This document shows, one piece after another, positions 53,794 to 62,563 of a stretch of DNA of 64,000 nucleotides (the stretch's first letter is position 1; every line of letters starts with the position of its first letter). The stretch spans positions 744,001 through 808,000 of the forward strand of contig NZ_FNEZ01000002.1 of the NCBI RefSeq assembly GCF_900100375.1, read 5' to 3'. The stretch comes from Flavobacterium noncentrifugens (GTDB lineage: Bacteria > Bacteroidota > Bacteroidia > Flavobacteriales > Flavobacteriaceae). Both the position numbers and the translations under genes were made by a program. A model generated the notes under the pieces. It saw nothing but the letters and a program-made list of their open reading frames with translations, searched no databases and was not told where the DNA came from.

Positions 53794-55011
53794 TTATATT
53801 TCATAAACGACCAATCCGCTTCTGAATTTTGGTTCAATATAAGTACTTTTCGGAGGCATGATCAAATCATTGTCTGCCAATGCTTTAATTTCCGAAATTT
53901 CTGTCGGAAACAACATAAACCCGATTTCAAATTCGCCTTCGTCAATCACTTCTTTAATCGTCGTAATCGATTGGTTTCCTGGAATATAATCAATCCGTTC
54001 GTCGTTTCTCAAATCGGAAATCCCTAAAATTGGCAGCAGCACTTTTTCATATAAGATCTGTGCATCCAAACTGTCAAGAACCGTTTTAAAATCATTCGTA
54101 TCCTTCAGTTCCAAACTGTAAAATTCACCGTCCAGGTACATTCCGAACTGGAATTTCTTCAAAGGCTTCCACAATTCCTGCTCTTTGTTTTTGATCCAGA
54201 ACAGCTTCGACAATTCTTGGATAAAACCTTCTTTCGAATGCCCGTTCAAGTCGCGGATGATGCGGTTGTATTCATATATTTTGACGTTACTTTCAGCGAT
54301 TAAAAAACTCATGAAATAATCAAGGTTTTTGTTGCCCGAAGTTTTGTCCTGTTCGTATAATAATTCGGCAGAAGCTGAGCGGTGGTGGCCATCAGCAATA
54401 TAAACATCCCCGATTTTTTCAAATTTTTGCTGCAGCCAATGAATCTCATCTGCATCGGAAATCTTCCAGAGCGTGTGCTTTTCTTTCTTCTTCGTTGAAA
54501 ATTCATATAACGAATCGGTTCCTTTTTTCTTCTGGATCCAGGATTCCAAATCGGCATCATCAGGATATGTAATCAAAACCGGTTCTGTATTAAATCGGGT
54601 CTGATGCAAATAATCCTTGAAAATTTCTACCCGGTATTGCAGCGTATCCTCATGTTTTTTAATCACATTGTTCTGATAATCTGCAATTGAAGTCGCCCCG
54701 ATAATTCCGTTGAAAACCTGGTTTTTGCTCTGGATCTCATACAAAAACAACACAGGATTTTCCTCATTTGCCAAAACCTCCTCGTTTTTAAAATCTTTGT
54801 ATTTCTGCGCCACAAGCTTAAACCGTTTTTCAAGTCCGATTTTCTGCTGGTTCACATAAGCCGGATTCAGCACATGCAAAAATGAAAACGGGTTAAAATC
54901 AAGCTGCGCCGCCAGTTCTGCTGCCGAATACTCGTCATAAGACCGCGAAGTTACCAGACTGACTTTATCCCGTGAAGGAAGCACTGCTTTGAAAGGGATG
55001 ATTTGAGCCAC
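53794..55011 (-). CDS. DUF1015 family protein
   Basis: This 405-residue soluble protein has the DUF1015 signatures IIPFKAVLPSRDKVSLVTSR, SYDEYSAAELAAQLDFNPFS, LFLYEIQSK, the conserved YIADGHHRSASAELL near 195, and SAATE-like GNQSITTIKEVIDEGEFEIG near 335. The family has the look of an ATP-dependent or HxK-containing enzyme but its role is unknown. The gap to hbd (57 bases) holds an AT-rich repeat. Confidence 0.88.
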   Translation of the reverse strand: MAQIIPFKAVLPSRDKVSLVTSRSYDEYSAAELAAQLDFNPFSFLHVLNPAYVNQQKIGLEKRFKLVAQKYKDFKNEEVLANEENPVLFLYEIQSKNQVFNGIIGATSIADYQNNVIKKHEDTLQYRVEIFKDYLHQTRFNTEPVLITYPDDADLESWIQKKKGTDSLYEFSTKKKEKHTLWKISDADEIHWLQQKFEKIGDVYIADGHHRSASAELLYEQDKTSGNKNLDYFMSFLIAESNVKIYEYNRIIRDLNGHSKEGFIQELSKLFWIKNKEQELWKPLKKFQFGMYLDGEFYSLELKDTNDFKTVLDSLDAQILYEKVLLPILGISDLRNDERIDYIPGNQSITTIKEVIDEGEFEIGFMLFPTEISEIKALADNDLIMPPKSTYIEPKFRSGLVVYEI

Positions 55012-55017
55012 TTTTTT

Positions 55018-55068
55018 AATTGATAATTGATAATGAACTGCGCGTAAAAAGCATGGTCAATTATCCAT
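55018..55068. repeat. AT-rich repeat with GNAT-like tract between DUF1015 and hbd
   Basis: AATTGATAATTGATAATGAA on the left and GTCAATTATCCATTT on the right enclose a 25-base tract (55034-55058) equal to the GNAT gene at 18895-18919 except for one base. Confidence 0.6.
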
Positions 55069-55956
55069 TTATTTAAATTGTTTTGAAACTTTTTCCGCTT
55101 TTTTGCTTTCCGAATAATCATAAAATCCTTCTCCGGTTTTCACACCCAGTTTTCCTGCGCGAACCATGTTTACCAATAATGGGCAAGGTGCATATTTAGG
55201 GTTTTTAAAACCGTCAGACATCACGTTTAAAATGGCAAGGCAAACATCAAGCCCGATGAAATCTGCCAATTGCAATGGTCCCATCGGATGCGCCATTCCA
55301 AGTTTCATGACCGTGTCGATTTCGTAAACACCGGCCACGCCATTGTATAAGGTTTCGATCGATTCGTTGATCATCGGCATTAAAATCCTGTTGGCTACAA
55401 ATCCAGGGTAATCGTTGACTTCAACCGGTACTTTTCCGAGTTTTTCAGACAAGTCCATAATGGTTTTCGTGACGTCGTCAGCTGTATTGTAACCGCGGAT
55501 GATCTCAACGAGTTTCATAATGGGCACCGGGTTCATAAAATGCATTCCGATAACACGCTCCGGATGTGAAACTACAGCTCCGATTTGTGTAATCGAAATC
55601 GAAGAAGTATTTGTCGCTAAAATTGTATCGTGCGAACACGCCTCATTCAACTGCCTGAAAATATTCAGCTTCAGATCGACATTTTCTGTTGCTGCTTCAA
55701 TGACCAAATCCACGCCAACAACACCGTCTTTAATATCGGTATAAGTGATAATGTTTCCGATGGTTTTTAATTTGTCTTCTTCAGAAATTGCTCCTTTTGC
55801 AACCATCCGGTCTAGATTTCCAGCAATGGTCGCCATGCCTTTATCGAGTGACTTTTCAGAAAGATCGATTAATTTTACGGTAAATCCGCTTTGCGCGAAA
55901 GTGTGGGCGATTCCGTTGCCCATAGTTCCGGCTCCGATTACGGCAATGTTTTTCAT
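55069..55956 (-). CDS. 3-hydroxybutyryl-CoA dehydrogenase
   Basis: This 295-residue NAD-dependent enzyme has the Rossmann motif VIGAGTMGNGIAHTFAQSGF, STSSI-like ATNTSSISITQIG, IGMHFMNPVPIMKLVEII (catalytic His), and PVEVNDYPGFVANRILMPMI. It matches Hbd/PaaH-type dehydrogenases of fatty-acid and butyrate metabolism; it interconverts acetoacetyl-CoA and 3-hydroxybutyryl-CoA. The substrate chain length is not known. It is likely downstream of the Gfo/Idh gene, ~86 bases away. Confidence 0.9.
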   Translation of the reverse strand: MKNIAVIGAGTMGNGIAHTFAQSGFTVKLIDLSEKSLDKGMATIAGNLDRMVAKGAISEEDKLKTIGNIITYTDIKDGVVGVDLVIEAATENVDLKLNIFRQLNEACSHDTILATNTSSISITQIGAVVSHPERVIGMHFMNPVPIMKLVEIIRGYNTADDVTKTIMDLSEKLGKVPVEVNDYPGFVANRILMPMINESIETLYNGVAGVYEIDTVMKLGMAHPMGPLQLADFIGLDVCLAILNVMSDGFKNPKYAPCPLLVNMVRAGKLGVKTGEGFYDYSESKKAEKVSKQFK

Positions 55957-56042
55957 ATTTAATTGAACGATTTAACGATTGAAAGATTAAAAGATTCCGC
56001 GCCGCAAAAACTAAATTCCTTCAATTTCTTATAGGATTAAAA

Positions 56043-57008
56043 TTATTTTTTAAAGCAGTCAATGATCCGATACGCCACGCGCAGCGCTTCGGTTCCGTCT
56101 TCTAGCGTAACGACTGGTGTAGTGTCATTTTTAATCGCATCGGCAAACGATTCCAGTTCGTCAAGGATCGCATTGTTTTGCTCCACATCGGGATTGGCGA
56201 AATAAATCTGCTTTTTGACGCCTTCGGCATTTTGCAGGATCATGTCGAAATCTCCGGGGGTTTCAGGCGCATCTTTCATTTTTACCACTTCACACTTCTT
56301 TTCAAGGAAATCAACCGAAATGTAAGCGTCTTTCTGAAAGAAACGCGACTTGCGCATGTTTTTAAGCGAAATGCGGCTCGCCGTTAAATTGGCCACGCAG
56401 CCGCTCTCAAATTCGATCCTTGCATTCGCAATATCCGGAGTATCTGAAATTACCGAAACACCACTCGCGTTAATATGTTTTACAGGCGATTTTACCACGC
56501 TTAAAATCGCATCAATGTCATGAATCATTAAATCCAAAACCACAGGAACATCTGTGCCGCGCGGATTAAATTCGGCCAAACGGTGCGTTTCAATAAACAT
56601 CGGATTCTCGATCATGTGCTTGGTGGCGATGAAAGCAGGATTAAACCTTTCCACATGGCCAACTTGTCCTTTTACATCATATTCTTTTGCAAGAGCAATG
56701 ATCTCTTCGGCTTCTTCAACCGTATTTGAAATGGGCTTTTCTATAAAAACATGCTTGCCAGATTTGATCGAAACTTTTGCACATTTGTAATGCGAAAGCG
56801 TCGGTGTTACGATGTCAATAACATCAACAGCATGAATTAAGGAAGCAATGGTAGTGAAGTGTGTGTAGCCGAATTCTTTTGAGATCTTCTGGGCGTTTTC
56901 CTGATTTTCATCATAAAAGCCAACCAGTTCGTATTTTTCGGATTGTTGCAGCAAGCGCAAATGAATTTTTCCTAAGTGACCGGCACCTAAAACCCCGACT
57001 TTTAGCAT
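56043..57008 (-). CDS. Gfo/Idh/MocA family oxidoreductase
   Basis: This 321-residue protein has an N-terminal Rossmann domain (VGVLGAGHLGKIHLRLLQQS), IDIVTPTLSHYKCAKVSIKS, the conserved EKPISNTVEEAEE near 95 and the beta-sheet domain with HIDAI-like VLDLMIHDIDAILSVV near 160-175. It is an NAD(P)-dependent sugar or inositol dehydrogenase type; substrate unknown. It has a -7 element 16 bases before the start. Confidence 0.9.
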   Translation of the reverse strand: MLKVGVLGAGHLGKIHLRLLQQSEKYELVGFYDENQENAQKISKEFGYTHFTTIASLIHAVDVIDIVTPTLSHYKCAKVSIKSGKHVFIEKPISNTVEEAEEIIALAKEYDVKGQVGHVERFNPAFIATKHMIENPMFIETHRLAEFNPRGTDVPVVLDLMIHDIDAILSVVKSPVKHINASGVSVISDTPDIANARIEFESGCVANLTASRISLKNMRKSRFFQKDAYISVDFLEKKCEVVKMKDAPETPGDFDMILQNAEGVKKQIYFANPDVEQNNAILDELESFADAIKNDTTPVVTLEDGTEALRVAYRIIDCFKK

Positions 57009-57024
57009 ATTGATAAATTTTGAA

Positions 57025-57032
57025 CAAAAATA
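57025..57032 (-). promoter_or_regulatory. -7 element of the Gfo/Idh gene
   Basis: On the minus strand this reads TATTTTTG, ending 16 bases before the start at 57008. No -33 TTTG at the expected distance. Confidence 0.4.
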
Positions 57033-57101
57033 AGAATTAATGATAATGGATGAATCACATTTGAAGTTTATTTTGGGGATAATTTTGATTTGGAAGGAAA
57101 T

Positions 57102-57182
57102 GCCCTAGCCCTGATGGCAGTGAAAATCCTTTTTACAAGGCACGAGAAAAAAGATTGTAACGAACAGCAGGAAATAGCTCCT
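57102..57182 (-). repeat. Structured interspersed repeat, copy E (inverted)
   Basis: On the minus strand: GGAGCTATTTCCTGCTGTTC, central ATCTTTTT...AAAAAGGAT hairpin with loop CGTGCCT, and CATCAGGGCTAGGGC at the 3' end. It lies between the divergent Gfo/Idh and pcm genes. Confidence 0.72.
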
Positions 57183-57231
57183 AAAAAAACCTAATTTTTC
57201 CGTATTATTGCAACTAAAATTCACCCCGATT

Positions 57232-57873
57232 TTGAAAGATACTGCCAAACACCAAGGACTTAGAAACCAGCTTGCCGCGATTCTGGCGCAAAAAGGAATT
57301 ACCGATAAAAATGTGCTCGAAGCCATTAAGAAAATCCCGCGCCATTTGTTCCTGAACTCTTCTTTTGAAGATTATGCTTATCAGGACAAAGCTTTCCCGA
57401 TCGGTGCAGGCCAAACCATTTCCCAGCCTTACACCGTTGCCTTCCAAAGCCAGCTGCTCGAAATCCAAAAAGACCACAAGATACTCGAGATCGGTACCGG
57501 ATCGGGTTACCAGACTGCTGTTTTATTTATGATGGGCGCAAAAGTATACAGCGTCGAAAGGCAGAATGAATTGTTTAAAACCACATCCGTATTGCTTCCA
57601 AAACTCGGCATCAGGCCTAAGCATTTATCGTTTGGCGATGGCTACAAAGGGCTGCCAAACCACGCACCTTTCGATAGTATTATTGTAACGGCTGGCGCGC
57701 CGATCATCCCAAAACCATTAATGGCACAACTAAAAATAGGAGGCAGGCTCGTGATCCCGCTGGGCGAAGAACACCAGATCATGACGATGCTGATCCGTAA
57801 AAATGAAACGCAGTTTGAAAAACATGAATTTGGAGAATTTCGTTTCGTACCTTTATTGGAAAACAAAAACTAA
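57232..57873 (+). CDS. pcm: Protein-L-isoaspartate O-methyltransferase
   Basis: This protein has 213 residues from TTG at 57232 (KDTAKHQGLRNQL), where the family usually starts in flavobacteria; another TTG is 8 codons earlier. Signatures: IPRHLFLNSSFEDYAYQDKA, PIGAGQTISQPYTVAFQSQL, and SAM motif ILEIGTGSGYQTAVL. It repairs isoaspartyl residues in damaged proteins. No ATG exists near the start, so a TTG start is required. The cyanophycinase-like gene follows by 3 bases. Confidence 0.93.
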   Translation: MKDTAKHQGLRNQLAAILAQKGITDKNVLEAIKKIPRHLFLNSSFEDYAYQDKAFPIGAGQTISQPYTVAFQSQLLEIQKDHKILEIGTGSGYQTAVLFMMGAKVYSVERQNELFKTTSVLLPKLGIRPKHLSFGDGYKGLPNHAPFDSIIVTAGAPIIPKPLMAQLKIGGRLVIPLGEEHQIMTMLIRKNETQFEKHEFGEFRFVPLLENKN

Positions 57874-57876
57874 ACT

Positions 57877-59157
57877 ATGACAAAATCTCTACTCGCTTTA
57901 TTATTCCCGATTGTTGCATTTTCACAGGGTTATACGAGTTATTTCACCGGAAATTCCGTCAACATCGATCCAACACCGCGATTTGGGATTTGCATGATGG
58001 GCGGCGCAACAGAGCACGACAGCGCGATGAAGTGGCTGCTGCAAAAAGCAAATGGTGGCGATGTCGTGGTTTTAAGAAGTTCCGGAAGCGACGGTTATAA
58101 CGATTATTTATATAGTGAACTTGGTGTAGAAGTAAATTCTGTCGAAACGCTGGTGATCACGTCAGTCGCCGGTGCCGAAAATCCTTACGTACTCGACAAA
58201 GTCGCCCATGCCGAAATGATCTGGTTTGCAGGCGGCGACCAATTTGATTATGTGTCGTATTTCCGCGACAGCGCACTTGGTGACCTGCTCAACGATTTCA
58301 TCAATGTCAAGCACGGCCCGATAGGCGGAACCAGCGCCGGAATGGCGATTCTCGGCGGCAAATATTTCTCTGCACAAAACGGTTCGGTGACTTCTGCACA
58401 AGCACTTGCAAATCCGTACCGCGCAAATATGACTTTAGGTGTTGATGATTTCCTACACATTCCGTTTATGGAAAATGTGATTACCGATACGCATTATGAC
58501 AATCCCGACCGCCGCGGCAGGCAAACCGCATTTCTGGCGCGTTTCAAAACCGATCTCGGAATCGATGTCAACGGAATTGCCTGCAATGAATATGTCGCCG
58601 TTTGCATCGGATCTGATGGCATCGCCCACGTTTATGGCGATTATCCAAACTATCAGGAATTTGCTTATTTTATCCAACCGGATTGTTCTTCTGAAAATGC
58701 CGTCGAAACTTGCACGCCAAATACGCCGCTAACGTGGAATTTTGACGGACACGCACTCAAAGTATACAAAGTTCCCGGAACCATGAATGGCGCTAATTAT
58801 TTCGATATCAACAACTGGAAAGATGCAAGAGGTTCAGGCGGAAACTGGGAAAATTGGTCGGCAAACAACGGCGTGTTTACTGCAATTGCCGGTTCAGCGC
58901 CACAATGTTTATTGAAAACTGAAAATTTCAATAGCTCAAAGGTCGACCTGCTTCCAAATCCTTTTGAAAATGAGCTTCAGGTAAATGTTTCCGATAGGGC
59001 GAACATCAGCATTTTTGATATACAAGGAAGAATGGTTTATACTGCTAATCTGTCTGTTCGAACAACAATCAACACCACAGCTTTCGCTAAAGGTTTGTAT
59101 GTTGCGAAAATCGAAACCAACGGAAAGACATCGGTAAAAAAACTTTTGAAGAAGTAA
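57877..59157 (+). CDS. Cyanophycinase-like S51 peptidase with T9SS tail
   Basis: This 426-residue protein has a signal peptide (MTKSLLALLFPIVAFSQG). The S51 fold is seen in RFGICMMGGATEHDSAMKWL, MIWFAGGDQFDYVSYF, the Ser nucleophile in GGTSAGMAILGGKYF near 153, and TDTHYDNPDRRGRQTAFLAR. After a beta-rich part, residues ~345-426 (KVDLLPNPFENELQVNVS ... GKTSVKKLLKK) form a T9SS type A sorting domain. It is a secreted Ser exopeptidase, possibly acting on Asp-rich polymers; true cyanophycin degradation is not shown. It starts 3 bases after pcm and ends against the convergent XRE gene without a gap. Confidence 0.88.
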   Translation: MTKSLLALLFPIVAFSQGYTSYFTGNSVNIDPTPRFGICMMGGATEHDSAMKWLLQKANGGDVVVLRSSGSDGYNDYLYSELGVEVNSVETLVITSVAGAENPYVLDKVAHAEMIWFAGGDQFDYVSYFRDSALGDLLNDFINVKHGPIGGTSAGMAILGGKYFSAQNGSVTSAQALANPYRANMTLGVDDFLHIPFMENVITDTHYDNPDRRGRQTAFLARFKTDLGIDVNGIACNEYVAVCIGSDGIAHVYGDYPNYQEFAYFIQPDCSSENAVETCTPNTPLTWNFDGHALKVYKVPGTMNGANYFDINNWKDARGSGGNWENWSANNGVFTAIAGSAPQCLLKTENFNSSKVDLLPNPFENELQVNVSDRANISIFDIQGRMVYTANLSVRTTINTTAFAKGLYVAKIETNGKTSVKKLLKK

Positions 59158-59523
59158 TTATTCTTTATCCTTTTGTACCAATATCGATCTTAAAGATTCC
59201 ATTTCATCAAAAAGCTTCTGAAACTTATCGGATGGAGATTCGGATTTTGCTTGTGCAAACAATTCTTTTTCAGCAACTTTAAATGCTTTCAGCCCGAATT
59301 TGTGTGAATTGGCAAGTTCGATGATTTTGCCTTTGAGCCATTCGGTGGCCAATGTTTCAAAATCAATCTCAAGCAAATCTGCCAATCCCAACAGCTGTTT
59401 CTCCGTCGGCCGGCGCAATCCATTCTCGAATTTACTGATCAAAGCCTGGTCGATTTTGAGCATCTCCGAAACCTGGCGCGTCGTAAATCCTTTTTTCTCG
59501 CGGGCTTGCTTCAGCATTTTCAT
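59158..59523 (-). CDS. XRE family transcriptional regulator
   Basis: The protein has 121 residues from the Met at 59523 (MKMLKQAREKKGFTTRQVSE); the frame could start further up. The helix-turn-helix is at ~11-55 (GFTTRQVSEMLKIDQALISK, FENGLRRPTEKQLLGLADLL). The C-terminal 65 residues form a predicted helical tail with no known ligand domain. Its gene is 13 bases downstream of smpB on the same strand, probably cotranscribed, and ends right at the stop of the cyanophycinase-like gene. Confidence 0.82.
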   Translation of the reverse strand: MKMLKQAREKKGFTTRQVSEMLKIDQALISKFENGLRRPTEKQLLGLADLLEIDFETLATEWLKGKIIELANSHKFGLKAFKVAEKELFAQAKSESPSDKFQKLFDEMESLRSILVQKDKE

Positions 59524-59536
59524 TCGTCCGAAAAAA

Positions 59537-59995
59537 TTATTTGAATTCTTTTTTAATGCGGGCAAGGTCGCGCTTGGTGTCCTGTTCTTTCAAAGATTCG
59601 CGTTTGTCATACGTTTTTTTTCCGCGGCAAAGCCCGATGTCCAGTTTGGCCATGCCTTTCTCATTGGTAAACAACTTCAACGGAACGATCGTCAAGCCTT
59701 TCGTTTCGACGCTTTTGCGCAGGCTTTTGAGTTCACGCCTGTTTAAAAGCAGTTTCCTTTCCGTACGCGCTTTGTGGTTGAATTGGTTTCCAAAAGCATA
59801 TTCCTCAATCGAAGTATTGATTGCGAAAAGCTCGTCATCGTCGTTAAATTCACAAAAGCTTTCGGTGATCTGGGCTTTCCCAAGGCGGATCGATTTGATT
59901 TCGGTTCCTGTCAGCACAATTCCGGCCGTAAAAGTTTCGATGATCTCATAATCGAAGCGGGCGCGTTTGTTCAGGATGTTTATAGTTTTTAGCAT
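59537..59995 (-). CDS. smpB: SsrA-binding protein SmpB
   Basis: The protein has 152 residues from the Met at 59995 (MLKTINILNKRARFDYEIIE); the upstream extension overlaps the promoter and was rejected. Signatures: AGIVLTGTEIKSIRLGKAQI, FCEFNDDDELFAINTSIEEY, HKARTERKLLLNRRELKSLR and the basic tail RGKKTYDKRESLKEQDTKRD. It delivers tmRNA to stalled ribosomes. It has a strong promoter that ends only 7 bases before the start. Confidence 0.95.
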   Translation of the reverse strand: MLKTINILNKRARFDYEIIETFTAGIVLTGTEIKSIRLGKAQITESFCEFNDDDELFAINTSIEEYAFGNQFNHKARTERKLLLNRRELKSLRKSVETKGLTIVPLKLFTNEKGMAKLDIGLCRGKKTYDKRESLKEQDTKRDLARIKKEFK

Positions 59996-60002
59996 AGCGC
60001 AG

Positions 60003-60032
60003 CAAAGATAAGCGATTTGGATCAAAACCAAA
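60003..60032 (-). promoter_or_regulatory. Promoter of smpB
   Basis: Minus strand TTTG (60029-60032), 18 bases, then TATCTTTG (60003-60010). Start of transcription would fall within about 1-3 bases of the smpB ATG. Confidence 0.6.
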
Positions 60033-60134
60033 ATGCAGCAACCGAATTTAAAGTGTTAATAAAATAATAAATTTAGATTTAAATATGTTAAAAAATTACC
60101 TAAATTGGTTTTCGAATCTCACAATAATTCCAAT

Positions 60135-61658
60135 ATGATAAAATCCAACTTAAAACTGCTGTTGTTTTTGTTTTTAATTGTTTCCTGTTCGAAAGACGAC
60201 AACAGCATCAGCATTGAAAATCAAGTCGCCGTCGAAACGTTTAAATCTGATCCGATGACGCCACAACAAATCAATTCAGAAATCGACCGAAGCATTCAAT
60301 CAAAGGGATCTTTCAACTGGAGTGAAGCTTCTACTTATATTTTATGGAGTGCCACTAAAAATGGCAATTATATTGTTTCGATCGGTTTTGGAAACGGCAA
60401 AAATGATTTCGACCGCAGCAAATCGGCAAGCAATCAAAAAATCCAGGAAGCCATTTTAAAAATCATTTTGGATAATGAAGCGACAACTTTGGATAAAACA
60501 CTCATCAGCCAGGACGAATTCCTGAATTCTATTGATGTTATCGTTACCAAACCACAAACGATTGCAGCCTTGCGAAAATCAAAATACATCCGCTATATAG
60601 AACCCGGCGATTACAAATATTTTGCGGTTCGAAGCATGCTAAAAGGCCAGCAATCTACAAATTCAAGTTCTGGATCTGGCTGCGGATTTGATTCTTCTGT
60701 ACTCAGCAGTGCCGATTATACAGTCGTGACGCCAAATGCAAAAGCCGCATGGACGCTTTACCAGCACAACATTCCGGCGGCGTGGAATTACAGCACCGGC
60801 CGCGGCATTACGATAGGGATTGTAGATACGGGCGTTTCTCCAAACCAGACTTTGTTGGGAAGCAATTTCAATGATGGACTTTCGACAGGAAGAACGATCC
60901 AGAAATATGGCACTTACGTGGATTCAGTCTGGCCGTGGTCAACAACAACCGATGGCCCGAACGACCAATGCGGACACGGAACGAGCATGGCTTCGGCTGC
61001 AGCTGCGCCACGAAACGACAATGGTTTGCCGGTTGGCGTGGCTTACAATGCGAATTTAGTCACGTACCGCGCCGCTTCAAATGTAGTTCTTGACGGATTT
61101 CAGGAGCAATCGGGCGTCAAAAATGCGCTGACTGCTTTGGGAAATAATACCAATGTGAAAATCATCTCAATGTCGATGGGCCATATTTTCTCTGTCGGAA
61201 AAATTGAGGACGGAATCAAATATGCATACAGTAAAGGCAAGCTGATCTTCTGTGCAGGCGGAACTTCTACGAGTTTTACGACTTTCGTAGGCGTGATTTT
61301 TCCTGCATCTATGGCCGAAGCAGTTGCTGTTACCGGAATTAAAGAAGGCGCAACTTATGAAAAATGCGACGATTGCCATAGCGGAAGCAAAATTGATTTT
61401 ACAGTTGTAATGCAGCGCACGGCAACAGGAAATACCACACCGGTTGTGAGTTATTATGACAACCAGTCGGATTATGTGGGCGGATCATCTGTGGCAACAG
61501 CAACAACTGCCGGGATTGCGGCTTTGGTCTGGGCGAAAAATCCAACCTGGACGCGCGATCAGGTGTTGAATAAAATGAAGCAGTCAGCGCGTTTTTATCC
61601 GACGAAAAATCCTGAATTTGGTTATGGAAACATCAACGCCTTGCAAGCTGTTCAATAA
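60135..61658 (+). CDS. S8 family subtilisin-like peptidase, lipoprotein
   Basis: The protein has 507 residues from the Met at 60135; the lipobox is LFLIVSC near 20. The catalytic triad is visible: Asp in TIGIVDTGVSPN (near 240), His in QCGHGTSMASAAAAPRN (near 295), Ser in YVGGSSVATATTAGIAAL near 452. An N-terminal ~170-residue prosequence-like region precedes the catalytic domain. It is a surface or periplasmic serine protease. A terminator follows, then VF530. Confidence 0.92.
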   Translation: MIKSNLKLLLFLFLIVSCSKDDNSISIENQVAVETFKSDPMTPQQINSEIDRSIQSKGSFNWSEASTYILWSATKNGNYIVSIGFGNGKNDFDRSKSASNQKIQEAILKIILDNEATTLDKTLISQDEFLNSIDVIVTKPQTIAALRKSKYIRYIEPGDYKYFAVRSMLKGQQSTNSSSGSGCGFDSSVLSSADYTVVTPNAKAAWTLYQHNIPAAWNYSTGRGITIGIVDTGVSPNQTLLGSNFNDGLSTGRTIQKYGTYVDSVWPWSTTTDGPNDQCGHGTSMASAAAAPRNDNGLPVGVAYNANLVTYRAASNVVLDGFQEQSGVKNALTALGNNTNVKIISMSMGHIFSVGKIEDGIKYAYSKGKLIFCAGGTSTSFTTFVGVIFPASMAEAVAVTGIKEGATYEKCDDCHSGSKIDFTVVMQRTATGNTTPVVSYYDNQSDYVGGSSVATATTAGIAALVWAKNPTWTRDQVLNKMKQSARFYPTKNPEFGYGNINALQAVQ

Positions 61659-61672
61659 AAAAACTAAAAATG

Positions 61673-61706
61673 AAACCGCCACAGGAAACTATTGGCGGTT
61701 TTTTTA
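61673..61706 (+). terminator. Intrinsic terminator after the S8 peptidase
   Basis: AAACCGCCA and TGGCGGTTTTTTT pair around CAGGAAACTAT, with a T run. It precedes the VF530 promoter. Confidence 0.85.
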
Positions 61707-61727
61707 TGGATGTTGGTCTGGATTAAA

Positions 61728-61735
61728 TACTTTTG
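61728..61735 (+). promoter_or_regulatory. -7 element directly before the VF530 gene
   Basis: TACTTTTG ends 4 bases before the ATG at 61740. If used, the transcript would start at or inside the start codon (leaderless). No clear -33 box. Confidence 0.4.
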
Positions 61736-61739
61736 CAGC

Positions 61740-61973
61740 ATGCACGAAAAGAAATCGCCCGATCCGCTTCACGGAATCACGCTTCAGAAAATCCTCGAAC
61801 AGCTCGAAGTATTTTATGGTTTTGATACTTTGGGCGAATTGATCAGGATCAAATGCTTTACTGAAAATCCGAGCGTTAAATCAAGCCTGACTTTTCTTCG
61901 GAAAACCAATTGGGCAAGGAAAAAAGTAGAAGAATTGTATGTTAAAACTTTGCCGAAATTAAATCGCGACTGA
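61740..61973 (+). CDS. VF530 family DNA-binding protein
   Basis: The protein has 77 residues from the Met at 61740 ([20 protein letters not shown]). The longer frame overlaps the terminator and was rejected. VF530 signatures: [39 protein letters not shown] and [20 protein letters not shown]. The family (DUF2132) binds DNA in vitro from solved structures, as I recall; its cell role is unknown. It is monocistronic. Confidence 0.85.
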   Translation: MHEKKSPDPLHGITLQKILEQLEVFYGFDTLGELIRIKCFTENPSVKSSLTFLRKTNWARKKVEELYVKTLPKLNRD

Positions 61974-62002
61974 TTCATTCTGCAAAACAAATAAAGGTTA
62001 GC

Positions 62003-62563
62003 CTATTTTTTAAAATCGCTTTCAAGGATCGAATAAATCACCGTATCCAAAAACTTCCCGTTGTAATATTCATTTTCCCTTAAATGCGCTTCTTTTACGA
62101 AACCATTCTTCTCTAAGACTTTTGCCGATGCGCAATTTTCGGGATCGATAATCGCTTCGATCGAATGCAGTTTCATTTCATTAAAACCAAAAGCGACGAC
62201 TTTTTCAATGGCTTCTGTGATGTAACCTTTTCCATGAAAATCCGGATGCAGCATGTAACCGATCTCGGCGCGGTAGTGCTCGGGTTTTATGCGATAATGA
62301 CCAATGATGCCAATGAGTTTTGGATTGCTCTTTACAGTGATTGCCCAATTGATGCCTTCGTTATTTTCGATTTTATCATTGATCATGTCAATGTGCGATT
62401 GGGCTTCTTGAATATTTTCTACCAATGGGCGCGGAATGTATTTCATGGTTTCGGCGTCTGAACGAATGGCAAAAATCTCATTTACGTCATTCGATTCTAC
62501 GCGCCTCAGCAACAGCCTGTGTGTTTCCAAATTCGGAAAAGGAGAAAAATTAATCTCGAGCAT
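62003..62563 (-). CDS. GNAT family N-acetyltransferase (RimJ/RimL type)
   Basis: The protein has 186 residues from the Met at 62563. RimJ/RimL features are LETHRLLLRRVESNDVNEIF, the central AEIGYMLHPDFHGKGYITEA with the acetyl-CoA motif, and HSIEAIIDPENCASAKVLEK plus NGFVKEAHLRENEYYNGKFL. It acetylates an N-terminus or amine. Its start overlaps the end of the hydrolase gene (62550) by 14 bases, so the two are coupled. Confidence 0.9.
   Translation of the reverse strand: MLEINFSPFPNLETHRLLLRRVESNDVNEIFAIRSDAETMKYIPRPLVENIQEAQSHIDMINDKIENNEGINWAITVKSNPKLIGIIGHYRIKPEHYRAEIGYMLHPDFHGKGYITEAIEKVVAFGFNEMKLHSIEAIIDPENCASAKVLEKNGFVKEAHLRENEYYNGKFLDTVIYSILESDFKK

Noticed and set aside
61692..61739. 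Longer start of VF530
   Set aside because: The extension covers the terminator stem and the -7 element, and the family start fits the Met at 61740.
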